Positions 1-7,393 of a stretch of DNA of 22,772 nucleotides are shown here, in pieces; position 1 is the first letter of the stretch; every line of letters begins with the position of its first letter. The notes below the pieces were generated by a model that saw only the letters and a program-made list of their open reading frames with translations, had not been told where the DNA came from and did no database searches. This DNA comes from Clostridia bacterium (lineage in GTDB: Bacteria; Bacillota; Clostridia; Oscillospirales; Ruminococcaceae). The stretch covers positions 1 through 22,772 of the forward strand of contig BNZN01000012.1 in assembly GCA_026001145.1 (NCBI GenBank). The letters run 5' to 3'. Both the position numbers and the translations under genes were made by a program.

Positions 1-1
1 A

Positions 2-595
2 ATAGGGTCACAGCTGACCAATCTCCTTTATAAAAAAGGACATTTTGTTTCGGTGATAGACAAAAAATCGGAAAAATTTGAATATTTGGATTCAAACTTT
101 CCGGGCCTTATAACACAGGGAATTCCAATTGATCTTGAAGCTTTGAAAAAAGCTGGAATTGAAGGTTGTGATGCAGTTGCCGCTGTCACAAGCAATGATA
201 ATATAAACATTACTGTGGCGCAGATTGCCAAAAAGATATTTGGAGTTGGACGTGTGATTGCCAAAGTTCAAGATCCTTCCAAAAGGGAGTTGTATTCGGA
301 TTTGGGATTTTTCACGGTTTGCTCGACAAATATTGTTGTGACTGCGATGGAGATAGCAATTGTTGGAAACGCTCAGGCTGAAATATTAATTTTTGGTCAA
401 ACAAGTGTGAGTTTTTCTATTTCAAATGTCCCCAAGTCTTGCGTTGGTTACGAGGTTTCGGAGTTGCGAAAAAATAAGCAAGAGCAGCTCTTTTGTGTTC
501 TTCATGAAAATGGCAGAATTATGATGCTCGACAGTTTGAATAACTATAAACTTGAAAAAAGTGATATACTGGTTTTTGCAAGTGTAATTAATTAA
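2..595 (+). CDS. trkA: TrkA-type K+ uptake regulator (N-terminus cut by window start)
   Basis: This is a cytoplasmic NAD(H)-binding regulatory subunit of a Trk/Ktr potassium uptake channel. The frame is open from base 2, and its first residues (IGSQLTNLLYKKGHFVSVID) match the end of the Rossmann GxGxxG segment plus the acidic residue ending beta-2, so only roughly ten N-terminal residues appear to be missing. The RCK_N part runs to about residue 120 of the visible chain (DAVAAVTSNDNINI is the typical strand 4/5 region). A shorter RCK_C (TrkA_C) part follows. The total of about 200 residues fits a single-unit KtrA/TrkA rather than the doubled E. coli TrkA. The channel gene is presumably just upstream, outside the window. 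The GTG at 53 is internal and not the true start. The gene ends 16 bases before the next start. The family call is confident; the exact Trk versus Ktr type is not. Confidence 0.9.
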   Translation: MGSQLTNLLYKKGHFVSVIDKKSEKFEYLDSNFPGLITQGIPIDLEALKKAGIEGCDAVAAVTSNDNINITVAQIAKKIFGVGRVIAKVQDPSKRELYSDLGFFTVCSTNIVVTAMEIAIVGNAQAEILIFGQTSVSFSISNVPKSCVGYEVSELRKNKQEQLFCVLHENGRIMMLDSLNNYKLEKSDILVFASVIN

Positions 596-611
596 ACATG
601 AGGTGGGAAAG

Positions 612-1211
612 ATGAGAGAAGATTTTGAAGATCTGCGAGATGAAGTAAGATCTTGCCAAAAATGTGAACTTCACCAAACCCGTAAGAATGCGGTTTTTGG
701 TGAAGGGGACGAAGATGCGAAGATTTTGTTTATTGGTGAGGCACCGGGGCGCCAGGAAGACGAAAAAGGAGTACCGTTTGTTGGGCACTCTGGGAAGGTT
801 TTGGACAGGATGCTTGCTGCTGTTGGGCTTAACAGGAATGAGGGCATATTTATAACTAACATTATAAAGTGCAGGCCACCCAACAATATAGATCCGATTG
901 AGGAACATCAGGAAGCCTGTTCTCGATATTTAAAGCGACAGATCGAGCTGATAAATCCTCAAATAGTTATTTGCTTGGGGAGGATAGCGGCCTATAATCT
1001 GCTGGGCCCTGAGTATAAAGTAACAAAAGATCATGGCAGAATCTATGAAAAAGACGGTATGTATATAATGGGTATGTATCATCCTGCTGCTTTGCTCAGG
1101 TCTAATCAACACAAAGAGGAAGCCTTTAAGGATTTTCTTTTCCTCAAAGAATTCCTCAAGCGTTTCGATGATCCGGATTCAAAAATCGATAATTCGAATT
1201 CAAAGAACTGA
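612..1211 (+). CDS. Type-4 uracil-DNA glycosylase (4Fe-4S)
   Basis: This enzyme removes uracil from DNA at the start of base excision repair. The 199-residue protein carries the family 4 motifs: GEAPGRQED at residues 42-50, followed by the PFVG segment at 55-58, and the late HPAALLR motif in the uracil-binding loop. Four cysteines are placed as expected for the iron-sulfur cluster: C15 and C18 (CxxC), C87 in KCRPP, and C103. The ATG at 612 is chosen because AGGTGGG at 601-607 precedes it at good spacing; a GTG at 603 in the same frame lies inside that ribosome binding site. Length is normal for the family. The tail (about residues 185-199) is charged and low in complexity. It follows trkA closely and could share its transcript. 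Confidence 0.93.
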   Translation: MREDFEDLRDEVRSCQKCELHQTRKNAVFGEGDEDAKILFIGEAPGRQEDEKGVPFVGHSGKVLDRMLAAVGLNRNEGIFITNIIKCRPPNNIDPIEEHQEACSRYLKRQIELINPQIVICLGRIAAYNLLGPEYKVTKDHGRIYEKDGMYIMGMYHPAALLRSNQHKEEAFKDFLFLKEFLKRFDDPDSKIDNSNSKN

Positions 1212-1368
1212 TAAGGTCGTTTGTTTTTCGCGAGTTTGCGGATGTAGTGTTTGTTTTGAGGTTTTGCAAATAAAAATCTGAAGTAATTCAAACAATACGA
1301 GAAAACATCCGTAATTTTTTTGTTTCACATCATTGACAATCCTTACAGAGTGAAGAAAGAGGCATGGG

Positions 1369-1677
1369 TCAAGCATTCATTTCAAAAGAATATTTGAGCA
1401 GTTGTTTGATTTTCTTTTGGGCGACTTTAAGGTGCCGTGAAACGGTTGACTTGTTTAATGATTTTAAGGCTGCAATCTGTGGCATGTTCAATCTGTCAAA
1501 ATAATAAAGTGTCACCATTTCTTCTTGTCTTGGTGTGAGGTCTTTTGTGATTATTTCGTGAATCACTTTTTTCAACCGATTAATGAATTGTGTGTTAGTT
1601 TCGCCGTCTTCGTTTAGTGACTTTTTGTAAGAAATCTGATTAAGCCAAACGTCATCATAAAATGAGACCCGCGGCAT
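1369..1677 (-). CDS. Small sigma-70 region-4-like HTH protein
   Basis: This 102-residue DNA-binding protein has its second half (about residues 46-95, LTPRQEEMVTLYYFDRLNMP onward) shaped like sigma-70 region 4: a helix, then a helix-turn-helix with recognition helix NKSTVSRHLKVAQKKIKQLL. No region 2 is visible, so it is either a stand-alone HTH regulator or a phage/ICE-type minimal sigma-like factor. The ATG at 1677 is chosen because GGAGGG lies just upstream (about 1683-1689, minus strand). A longer frame to 1767 overlaps the upstream gene and is unlikely. It lies 2 bases downstream of the coiled-coil gene, so the two are one operon, transcribed away from the XRE repressor at 2123. The HTH call is good; its target is unknown. 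Confidence 0.78.
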   Translation of the reverse strand: MPRVSFYDDVWLNQISYKKSLNEDGETNTQFINRLKKVIHEIITKDLTPRQEEMVTLYYFDRLNMPQIAALKSLNKSTVSRHLKVAQKKIKQLLKYSFEMNA

Positions 1678-1679
1678 TA

Positions 1680-1898
1680 TCAACCCTCCAATATGTGATG
1701 TCTTTTGCAATAATTGTCGATGTCTTTTGCAGTTTTTATTAACTCTCGAATTTCTGTGTAAAGACAAATGATTCGTCTTTTGAGGTCAATTTGTTCTTTG
1801 CGACATGCAATTTTGTGCCGCTGAGTGAGTTCAACAACGCGATTGTGCAATTTTTCGGCAGCCAACAAATATTCATTCCGAAGCTTTAATATGGACAT
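1680..1898 (-). CDS. Small coiled-coil protein of unknown function
   Basis: I do not recognise this 72-residue protein. It is almost entirely helical and charged, with a heptad-like spread of Leu/Ile (LKLRNEYLLAAEKLHNRVVE, then LKRRIICLYTEIRELI), so a coiled coil or helical hairpin is likely. It has no signal peptide or membrane segment. The ATG at 1898 is chosen because a GGATGG element lies about ten bases upstream; a GTG at 1931 would add eleven residues across that site. It is the first gene of the leftward two-gene unit with the sigma-region-4-like protein, so a role as partner of that protein is a reasonable guess, but only a guess. Confidence 0.6.
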   Translation of the reverse strand: MSILKLRNEYLLAAEKLHNRVVELTQRHKIACRKEQIDLKRRIICLYTEIRELIKTAKDIDNYCKRHHILEG

Positions 1899-1923
1899 AA
1901 CATAAGCACCATCCTTTTTTGAT

Positions 1924-1943
1924 TTCCACACTACGTGATATAT
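1924..1943 (-). promoter_or_regulatory. Candidate operator shared with 19114-19133
   Basis: The 20 bases here match 17 of 20 with 19114-19133; the shared core is CACACTAYGTGAT on the plus strand (ATCACRTAGTGTG in the direction of transcription). The core has CAC/GTG half-sites around three bases. Both copies lie downstream of a leftward promoter and 25-36 bases before a leftward start codon. A repressor site for the nearby XRE protein, or an element read by the small sigma-like protein, are the two obvious readings; neither is shown. Confidence 0.5.
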
Positions 1944-1949
1944 TTATAA

Positions 1950-1978
1950 ACTTTAGCACACGTTTCGCCGGATGTCAA
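1950..1978 (-). promoter_or_regulatory. Promoter of the leftward HTH/coiled-coil operon
   Basis: On the minus strand a perfect -35 TTGACA (1978-1973) and a -10 TAAAGT (1955-1950) are separated by 17 bases. The start codon at 1898 is about 50 bases downstream. The candidate operator at 1924-1943 falls between the -10 and the gene, where a bound protein could block transcription. Confidence 0.55.
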
Positions 1979-2043
1979 CAGATAGTGTTTAAAATCTTGG
2001 TAATAACTACATTTTGTTGTGCAATTTAGTTCAGATTGCTAGG

Positions 2044-2072
2044 TTGCAAATTGCTACGTAATGTGATACAAT
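2044..2072 (+). promoter_or_regulatory. Promoter of the XRE-ImmA unit
   Basis: TTGCAA at 2044-2049 and TACAAT at 2067-2072 are 17 bases apart, about 50 bases before the XRE start. The spacer contains CTACGTAATGTGAT, which shares CTACGT and ATGTGAT with the motif at 1924-1943 and 19114-19133, so this promoter may be autoregulated. Confidence 0.6.
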
Positions 2073-2122
2073 TGGGCTTGGCGATGTCGAGATGACCAAA
2101 CAAGAGAGGTGTTAAGCCTGAT

Positions 2123-2488
2123 ATGGTGGGGAATAAGCTGAGAATTTTAAGGCAACAATATAATATGACGCAACGCCAATTGGCACATAGGCTTGGTATT
2201 TCCACAAGTGCTGTGGGGATGTATGAACAGGGGAGAAGAGAGCCTGACCATGAGATGCTTCTCAGCCTTTGCAAGCTTTTTGGGATTTCTGTGGATTATC
2301 TCTTGAGGCAGGAAGTTCCAAATGAAAGCAAAGAGTTTTCTGATATTATAAATGGATTCGAACGCACTTTGTTAGGTCAAGAGGGTTTGATGTTAAATGG
2401 TGTTTTGCTTAAAAAAGACGATGTTAAAAAGATTGTTGATGCCATAAGAATCGGTGTTGAATTGGCTGTGAAAAGCAGTGTAAAATAG
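2123..2488 (+). CDS. XRE-family repressor (ImmR-like)
   Basis: This is a 121-residue transcription regulator. Residues 5-61 form a textbook Cro/C1-type HTH: LRQQYNMTQRQLAHRLGIS, then the recognition segment around SAVGMYEQGRREP, and LCKLFGISVDYLL at the end. The C-terminal half is helical and may serve for dimerisation. The ATG at 2123 has GAGAGGTG about eleven bases upstream. Next to an ImmA/IrrE metallopeptidase it fits the ImmR-ImmA pairing known from ICEBs1-type elements and many prophages, where the peptidase cleaves the repressor on induction. It is divergent from the HTH/coiled-coil operon, the likely controlled target. It could equally be a chromosomal stress regulator, since no integrase is in view. 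Confidence 0.88.
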   Translation: MVGNKLRILRQQYNMTQRQLAHRLGISTSAVGMYEQGRREPDHEMLLSLCKLFGISVDYLLRQEVPNESKEFSDIINGFERTLLGQEGLMLNGVLLKKDDVKKIVDAIRIGVELAVKSSVK

Positions 2489-2515
2489 GAATATAGGGTC
2501 TGGGAGGCATTGTTT

Positions 2516-2929
2516 TTGGAAAGAATTAGCCAGAGCGTGGAAGCGCTTGTTCGGAAGTATGAAACGAATGATCCCTGGGATTTGTGTGAAAAGCTTGGAA
2601 TAATAGTCATAATAACAGATCTTCCTGATGGAGTGCACGGGGTTTATCATCGAGTGGGAGAGCAGCAGATAATTTTCATAAATAAGTGGGTTGACACTGT
2701 GCAGATGAAGATGATTTGTGCGCATGAGCTCGGGCATGCGGTGCTTCACGAAAACAGTAACATGTGTATGAGGTTGGATTCTGCCATTGAATTGGAACAA
2801 GAGGCGGAAGCCTTCAAATCGCAACTTTTTCATGTCAGAATGTTCAATAGTGAGCTTAAAGTTTTCGGGCATGATGAGATAGTTGAGTTTGCGAATCTGG
2901 CTCCAAATTCCTTTATCATGGATTTTTGA
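2516..2929 (+). CDS. ImmA/IrrE-family metallopeptidase
   Basis: This 137-residue zinc peptidase has a clear HELGH motif at residues 70-74 (AHELGHAVLHE), preceded by the strand IIFINKWV and followed by an acidic helix (EQEAEAFKSQLF, residues 94-105) in the place of the family's third zinc ligand, usually EREANxFA. The usual following Leu-Met-Pro is absent, so the C-terminus is somewhat atypical. The TTG at 2516 is chosen because GGGAGG at 2502-2507 then sits 8 bases away; the TTG at 2510 would leave only 2 bases. It begins 27 bases after the XRE gene and is surely cotranscribed with it. The likely substrate is that repressor (inference from ImmR-ImmA). Confidence 0.85.
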   Translation: MERISQSVEALVRKYETNDPWDLCEKLGIIVIITDLPDGVHGVYHRVGEQQIIFINKWVDTVQMKMICAHELGHAVLHENSNMCMRLDSAIELEQEAEAFKSQLFHVRMFNSELKVFGHDEIVEFANLAPNSFIMDF

Positions 2930-2945
2930 TTGAGGGGAAATGTTA

Positions 2946-3653
2946 ATGAAACGTTTTGTGCTCATATTGGTGATTTGCTTGCTTCTTTGTGCAGGAGGGA
3001 TTGCGTGTTTCGTTTTCAGAAATGAAATTTTCAAGTTTTTCGAAAAAGAACAATTGCCCGAGCCACCGGAAGAAGCAGAAGAGAAACCGTTTTATGAAAC
3101 GGAAAAAAATCAACCGATAAATTGGCAAGCGAACGAGTTGTGGGAAGAGAAGCTCAAGATACTTTCTGATACGGATATTCCAGAAAATTTCAGCAGTGAT
3201 AAGGAATATATTTTAAAGCTTGCCCGTTATGATCAGTCGATCTCACCCGAAGGTTCAACACGCGATGCGCAAAAGAAGCTTTTTGTGATTGAAGAACTTG
3301 AGGTTAAATATTGCGCCAAGCGTTTTCTTGGGATAAGCAACTTTGAATATAAAGAATCGGCCGAATATAACAAAGACACCAAGACTTATGATGTTGCCGA
3401 ACTGCCCAGTATTAATCCTGGGTTGCGCTCTTATGAGAATTTTGAGTTAGAAAAGCTCCCTGATGATCATTGGAAGTTCTCGGTTGACATATTCGAAGTG
3501 GATGAAAACGGAAACAAAATCCAATCTGCTATAAAGGCCGGCACGAAAGAGACTTATATAATTGCGGGAAAGGACGATACATATAGAGTGATTTCGGTGC
3601 AGCGGGTTAAAAATGAGGAGCCAAAGCCAGAAGATGCAAAACAACCAACTTGA
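2946..3653 (+). CDS. Membrane-anchored exported protein of unknown function
   Basis: I do not recognise a family. The 235-residue protein starts with one hydrophobic segment (residues 4-24) after MKR, with cysteines at 11, 15 and 21. The segment reads more like an uncleaved anchor than a lipobox, since the residue three before C21 is Gly. A Glu/Pro-rich linker (PEPPEEAEEKP) follows, then a soluble domain of about 180 residues with alternating charged and beta-prone segments, ending in a Lys/Glu/Pro tail. The ATG at 2946 is 8 bases from GAGGGG; the ATG at 2940 would be too close. It follows the ImmA gene by 16 bases and overlaps the chorismate mutase gene, so the three are probably cotranscribed. 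Confidence 0.75.
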   Translation: MKRFVLILVICLLLCAGGIACFVFRNEIFKFFEKEQLPEPPEEAEEKPFYETEKNQPINWQANELWEEKLKILSDTDIPENFSSDKEYILKLARYDQSISPEGSTRDAQKKLFVIEELEVKYCAKRFLGISNFEYKESAEYNKDTKTYDVAELPSINPGLRSYENFELEKLPDDHWKFSVDIFEVDENGNKIQSAIKAGTKETYIIAGKDDTYRVISVQRVKNEEPKPEDAKQPT

Positions 3654-3906
3654 TGCGCTAAGAAATGAGATTGATGCGCTGGATTCGAAGATAGTAGAAC
3701 TCCTTTCTGCGCGCTTGTCTTTGGTCGAGTCTGTTGCGCAGACAAAGTTGAAAATGGGCCTGGGAATTAAAGATCAAAAAAGAGAGCGAGAAATCCTCAA
3801 AAAGATAACTTGCCCTTATAGTGCTGAGGTTCGAGAAATTTACCAGAAGATTTTTGAGGCTTCTTTAAAATTGCAGATTGATTTTTGGGCGCATTTTGAA
3901 AAGTGA
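3634..3906 (+). CDS. Chorismate mutase, AroQ class
   Basis: This enzyme converts chorismate to prephenate on the way to Phe and Tyr. The 90-residue protein is a stand-alone AroQ domain: three helices beginning LDALRNEIDALDSKIVELLS. Active-site residues known from the E. coli P-protein domain are conserved at almost the same numbers: R10, R27, K38, D47, R50 and E51 (E. coli 11, 28, 39, 48, 51, 52). The ATG at 3634 gives a family-typical N-terminus and a 20-base overlap with the upstream gene. An ATG at 3613 would add seven residues and cannot be ruled out. The overlap implies translational coupling. No other aromatic pathway gene is present, so its placement here is isolated. Confidence 0.85.
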   Translation: MQNNQLDALRNEIDALDSKIVELLSARLSLVESVAQTKLKMGLGIKDQKREREILKKITCPYSAEVREIYQKIFEASLKLQIDFWAHFEK

Positions 3907-3940
3907 AAAAGTGAAAGAATAAAAAAGGGGATTGTTCCTT

Positions 3941-5015
3941 GTGTTTGTGGATAAGATCGGAACTGTGTTTGACATCTTTGTTATAGTTCCGTTAGTGTTA
4001 GGTTGTGCTTGGCAGTTTTGGCGCCGGCGGGATTTTCCAGAGTTTTATGGCAAACTCATGGTAATTCAGTTGAAAAAAGCAAAGAAAGAGTATCAGAGAA
4101 AACATATATATAAGCCTTTGAATGTTGAAATATATCAGAAATTAAGATTGCATTCAGGTGTGCTGTTCGTTGGGTCTGCGATTTTGTTTTTTTGCGTGTT
4201 TTTTAACGCGAGTAATAAGTTTTTTAGTGTGCCTGATTCGCTTAAACGAAGTGTTCTGAGTAATTTGCATCAGTTTGGTTTTTTTGTTGTTTTGGCGCAT
4301 GTGTTGGTGTTTTGGGTGTGTGGAGTGCGCGGGAAATATTTTCGCTATGTATTTTTCATTGATGAAAGATGCAAAGAAGATGCGCAAATCAGATGGATTT
4401 GTGGGGTTTTGGGCTACCGGGTCTTATGCGATGTATCTTGTTTTTGTACCTGTGTTTGAACTGGTTTTCTTTTGTGTCTTTAATGGGTTTGTTCTTTATG
4501 GTGCTTGTGTTGGCATTGCGGCTAAGGCAGGTTTGTCGCGGGGAGTTTTTGTTCTTCTCTTAATTTTTCTTGCTTTTGGATTCGTGTTATTTTATTATAG
4601 CAAGCATTCGGCATATGCCGCAGTTTTGTCTAACATAATTTTAAAAAATAACGTATTAACGCTAACAACAGGGCCTGAAACAATATATAAACTCGAAAAC
4701 ATAGAAGATATCAAGTTTCGTTATTCTCTTCCGCATATACATGTGCGCGTTAATGGGAGAAATATAAAGTCTGAACGTGGAAAATTATATATTGAAACTG
4801 TTGGAGAAGCGTCTTATAAAGCTTATTCTGTTCAGCTGCGTCCAACGATTGGCGAAATAGAAACACTGGTTTATCTTATTCACATGATCAAACAAAGGGA
4901 ACTTGATACGCTTACGGAAGTAACCCCAGAATATATAGCGGCTTTACGGAGAAAATACATATTGTCGGAGTTGGACACTATAAAAACCGATCGAAAAGAA
5001 GGAGTTTTCTTTTGA
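3941..5015 (+). pseudogene. Multi-pass membrane protein, paralog of 5081-6202, broken by a frameshift
   Basis: Two overlapping frames (3941-4459 and the frame running through 4360-5015) together make one protein matching the next gene end to end. The first frame matches through FWVCGVRGKYFRYV (paralog FWLCGLRGRYFRFV). The second frame takes over at SLMKDAKKMRKSDGFVGFWA (paralog SLLKNAKKMFKTDGILGVWA). The switch falls in a run of five T at 4352-4356; four T would restore the frame, so the event is a one-base insertion. Both halves keep good coding character, so the break is recent, a sequencing error, or a phase-variable tract. The start is probably GTG 3941, ten bases after AAGGGG. Predicted content is several TM segments and then a cytoplasmic beta-rich C-terminal domain resembling bacterial PH domains. 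Function is unknown. Confidence 0.75.
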
Positions 5016-5080
5016 CTTTTGATTGGGACGATAAAGTTTATTTGAAGATTTTTGAAGTCAAAATGTAGGGATGGGTTCTG

Positions 5081-6202
5081 ATGCGTTCTAGGAAATTTAA
5101 TATGGCTGAATTCGCGGAGCGGATGTTGTTTCTTTTGCTTGCAGTAACGTTGATGTGCTTCATTGAATGGATTGGTAAGCGACTTCGAATTTATGATAAA
5201 CTTATAGTGATCCGATTGAAAAAAGCTAAAAACGAGTACCGAAAGAGCAGAATTTATGAGACTTTGAGCACTGACCCATATCGTGACTTGGGGTTGTCCT
5301 TATTTGTTATGTTCGTTGTTGTGGGAGTTTTTATGTGCTCTCACGCTGGTCGCTTCGAGTATTTCGTGGGGATTTTGAGGGTTAATCTGCAGTGGTTTTG
5401 TCCTTTTGTTGTCGTAGCGTTTATCCTACCGTTCTGGTTGTGTGGCTTACGTGGAAGATACTTTCGCTTTGTAGCGTCTCTGCTTAAAAATGCGAAAAAA
5501 ATGTTCAAAACGGATGGGATTTTGGGAGTTTGGGCTACGGGAATGCCTCACAGGATGGAACTGATTGTGGTACCTATATTTTGGTTGTGTTTCTTTTGTG
5601 TTTCTGGCCTTTATTTTTATTCTTCTTATGCGAGTAATTATGATCTTGCTTGTGATGTGCTTGAGTGGCGGGCAGTGTTTGTTGTATTTTCTGCCTTGGG
5701 AGTCATGTGGTTCTTCTTGCGATACTTATGTTCAAGTCCTCGCAACATAGTTTTGAAAAACAACATATTAACGATAACAACGGGGTTTTATTGGCGACGC
5801 AAAGAAATAATATATAGACTTGAAAACATAGAAGATGCCAAATTTTGTTATGAAACGGGACGTTATAGAGGGCAATCTAGCAAACATACATGTGGAGGCT
5901 TATATATAAAAACTACGGGAGAAGTTGCTTATAAAGTTTATTCTGTTAGTCAGCATCTAAGAATTGTTGAGGTAGAAACCTTGATTTATCTTATCCATAT
6001 GATCAAACAGAACGAACCGGATATTCTTGTAGAGATAAACATGGAGTATATAACGGCTTTGCGAGAGGAATATATACTATCGACAGAAGATGCTGCAAAA
6101 ATTGATCCAAGAAGAATTGATGAAGAAATTAAGCGAGAAGAATTGAAAAGAAGAAGAGAAGAAAAAAAGAAGAGGAACACAAAAGGAAATAAGATAAAAT
6201 AA
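5081..6202 (+). CDS. Multi-pass membrane protein with C-terminal PH-like domain
   Basis: This is the intact 373-residue paralog of the preceding broken gene. About five hydrophobic segments lie at residues 13-30, 70-87, 103-122, 160-182 and 196-216. A short basic stretch (IRLKKAKNEYRKSRIYE, 44-60) sits between the first two. Residues 221-320 alternate short beta-like strands (NIVLKNNILTITTG, IIYRLENIEDAKF, GGLYIKTTGEVAYKVYSV) and end with a helix (ETLIYLIHMIKQ), a pattern seen in bacterial PH (YdbS-like) domains; this is a by-eye resemblance. The last 35 residues are a Lys/Arg/Glu tail. The ATG at 5081 follows TAGGGATGG; an ATG at 5102 is possible. Function is unknown; the tandem duplication suggests dosage or a paired role. 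Confidence 0.75.
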   Translation: MRSRKFNMAEFAERMLFLLLAVTLMCFIEWIGKRLRIYDKLIVIRLKKAKNEYRKSRIYETLSTDPYRDLGLSLFVMFVVVGVFMCSHAGRFEYFVGILRVNLQWFCPFVVVAFILPFWLCGLRGRYFRFVASLLKNAKKMFKTDGILGVWATGMPHRMELIVVPIFWLCFFCVSGLYFYSSYASNYDLACDVLEWRAVFVVFSALGVMWFFLRYLCSSPRNIVLKNNILTITTGFYWRRKEIIYRLENIEDAKFCYETGRYRGQSSKHTCGGLYIKTTGEVAYKVYSVSQHLRIVEVETLIYLIHMIKQNEPDILVEINMEYITALREEYILSTEDAAKIDPRRIDEEIKREELKRRREEKKKRNTKGNKIK

Positions 6203-6238
6203 AAAATTAAGGATTTCTTTAAGTGAGGGGTGGGGTTG

Positions 6239-7348
6239 GTGCTTCAATTTGATGACCTTCGGCAGCAATATCTTAAGACCAACCTGCAGATAGCCGAACT
6301 GGATGGTTATGTCGACTACAAAAAGTTAAAGAAAATCCTTAAAGAAAAAGAGTTGTTAATCTCAACTTCAGGGTTTTGGGAGGATAAAGATAATTCGAAA
6401 AAAATCCTCACAGAGATTAAAACCACAAAATCTAAGATAGATCGCTTTGAAGGGTTGAAAGAGGCAAGTGAGGAACTTGAGGTTATGTTTGAACTTGCTG
6501 AAGAAAACCCGAATGAAGAGGCTTTGGGTGAAATTTTTTCGAAATTAACCTCGTTTGAGAAAGATTTAAGCGCATTTAAGATCGAAACGTTGCTAACCGG
6601 CGAATATGATTTAAACAATGCAATTTTAACTTTTCACGCGGGTGCCGGCGGCACAGAATCTGAGGATTGGGTTCAGATGCTTTATCGCATGTATTCCATG
6701 TGGTGTTCTGATCACAAATTCAAAGTTAAGGTTTTAGATTGCCTTGCCGGTGATGAATGTGGAATAAAGAGTATTTCTATCCTTGTGCAGGGAACGAATG
6801 CCTATGGTTTTTTGAAGGCGGAGATGGGTGTTCATCGTTTGGTCAGGATCTCTCCTTTTGATTCGTCTGGCAGACGTCACACGTCGTTTGCGTCGCTTGA
6901 AACATTGCCGGAATTGGATGAAAGTTGTGAAATTAAGATAGATGAAAAAGACATTAAGATAAACACATTCAGAGCCAGTGGGGCAGGGGGGCAACACATA
7001 AATAAAACAGATTCAGCTGTCAGAATTACCCACCTCAAAACGGGAATTGTTACTTCTTGCCAGAATGAGCGCAGTCAGCATCAGAACAAAGAAGTTGCAA
7101 TGAAAATGCTCATTTCGAAACTTATAAAAATCAAAGAAAAAGAACATCTGGAACGCATAGAAGATATCAAGGGGAATCAAGCAGAAATAGCGTGGGGATC
7201 GCAAATCAGATCATATGTGTTCATGCCATATACTTTGGTCAAAGATCACAGAACTGGGTTTGAAACCGGCAATATTTCTGCTGTTATGAATGGTGATTTA
7301 GATGGCTTTATAATGGAATACCTGAAGAAATTTGGTTCTGATATATAA
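6239..7348 (+). CDS. prfB: Peptide chain release factor 2
   Basis: RF2 ends translation at UGA and UAA. The 369-residue protein has the RF2 anticodon tripeptide SPF at residues 205-207, and the universal GGQ (250-252, in GAGGQHINKTDS) that triggers peptidyl-tRNA hydrolysis. The start is taken as GTG 6239 (MLQFDDLRQQY), 8 bases after GAGGGG; TTG 6236 and GTG 6230 lie in frame. Most bacterial prfB genes have a programmed +1 shift at codon 25-26 (CTT TGA C). Here codons 25-26 are GTC GAC in a single open frame (GYVDY against E. coli GYLDY), so autoregulation by frameshifting is absent. The presence of RF2 supports UGA being a stop codon in this organism, which matters for the gene at 19396. Confidence 0.96.
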   Translation: MLQFDDLRQQYLKTNLQIAELDGYVDYKKLKKILKEKELLISTSGFWEDKDNSKKILTEIKTTKSKIDRFEGLKEASEELEVMFELAEENPNEEALGEIFSKLTSFEKDLSAFKIETLLTGEYDLNNAILTFHAGAGGTESEDWVQMLYRMYSMWCSDHKFKVKVLDCLAGDECGIKSISILVQGTNAYGFLKAEMGVHRLVRISPFDSSGRRHTSFASLETLPELDESCEIKIDEKDIKINTFRASGAGGQHINKTDSAVRITHLKTGIVTSCQNERSQHQNKEVAMKMLISKLIKIKEKEHLERIEDIKGNQAEIAWGSQIRSYVFMPYTLVKDHRTGFETGNISAVMNGDLDGFIMEYLKKFGSDI

Positions 7349-7393
7349 AAGCAAATTTAAGTTTTTAATTGTTGCGGGAAGGTGAATTAAAAA

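Noticed and set aside
588..908. Long antisense frames such as this one, and others opposite atpA, atpD and the 20031 gene.
   Set aside because: They lie fully opposite well-supported genes, lack ribosome binding sites and have non-protein-like composition.
1239..1311. Inverted repeat CGGATGT/ACATCCG followed by a run of seven T, between the glycosylase gene and the leftward HTH gene.
   Set aside because: The loop is about 59 bases, too long for a standard terminator without a well-supported inner stem, so it is not listed as a feature. The 157-base gap otherwise shows nothing.
4275..4459. Programmed frameshifting at the T5 run.
   Set aside because: Restoring the frame needs a +1 shift, and no typical +1 stimulus (stop codon, rare codon or upstream Shine-Dalgarno-like site) is seen. 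Mutation or error is simpler.
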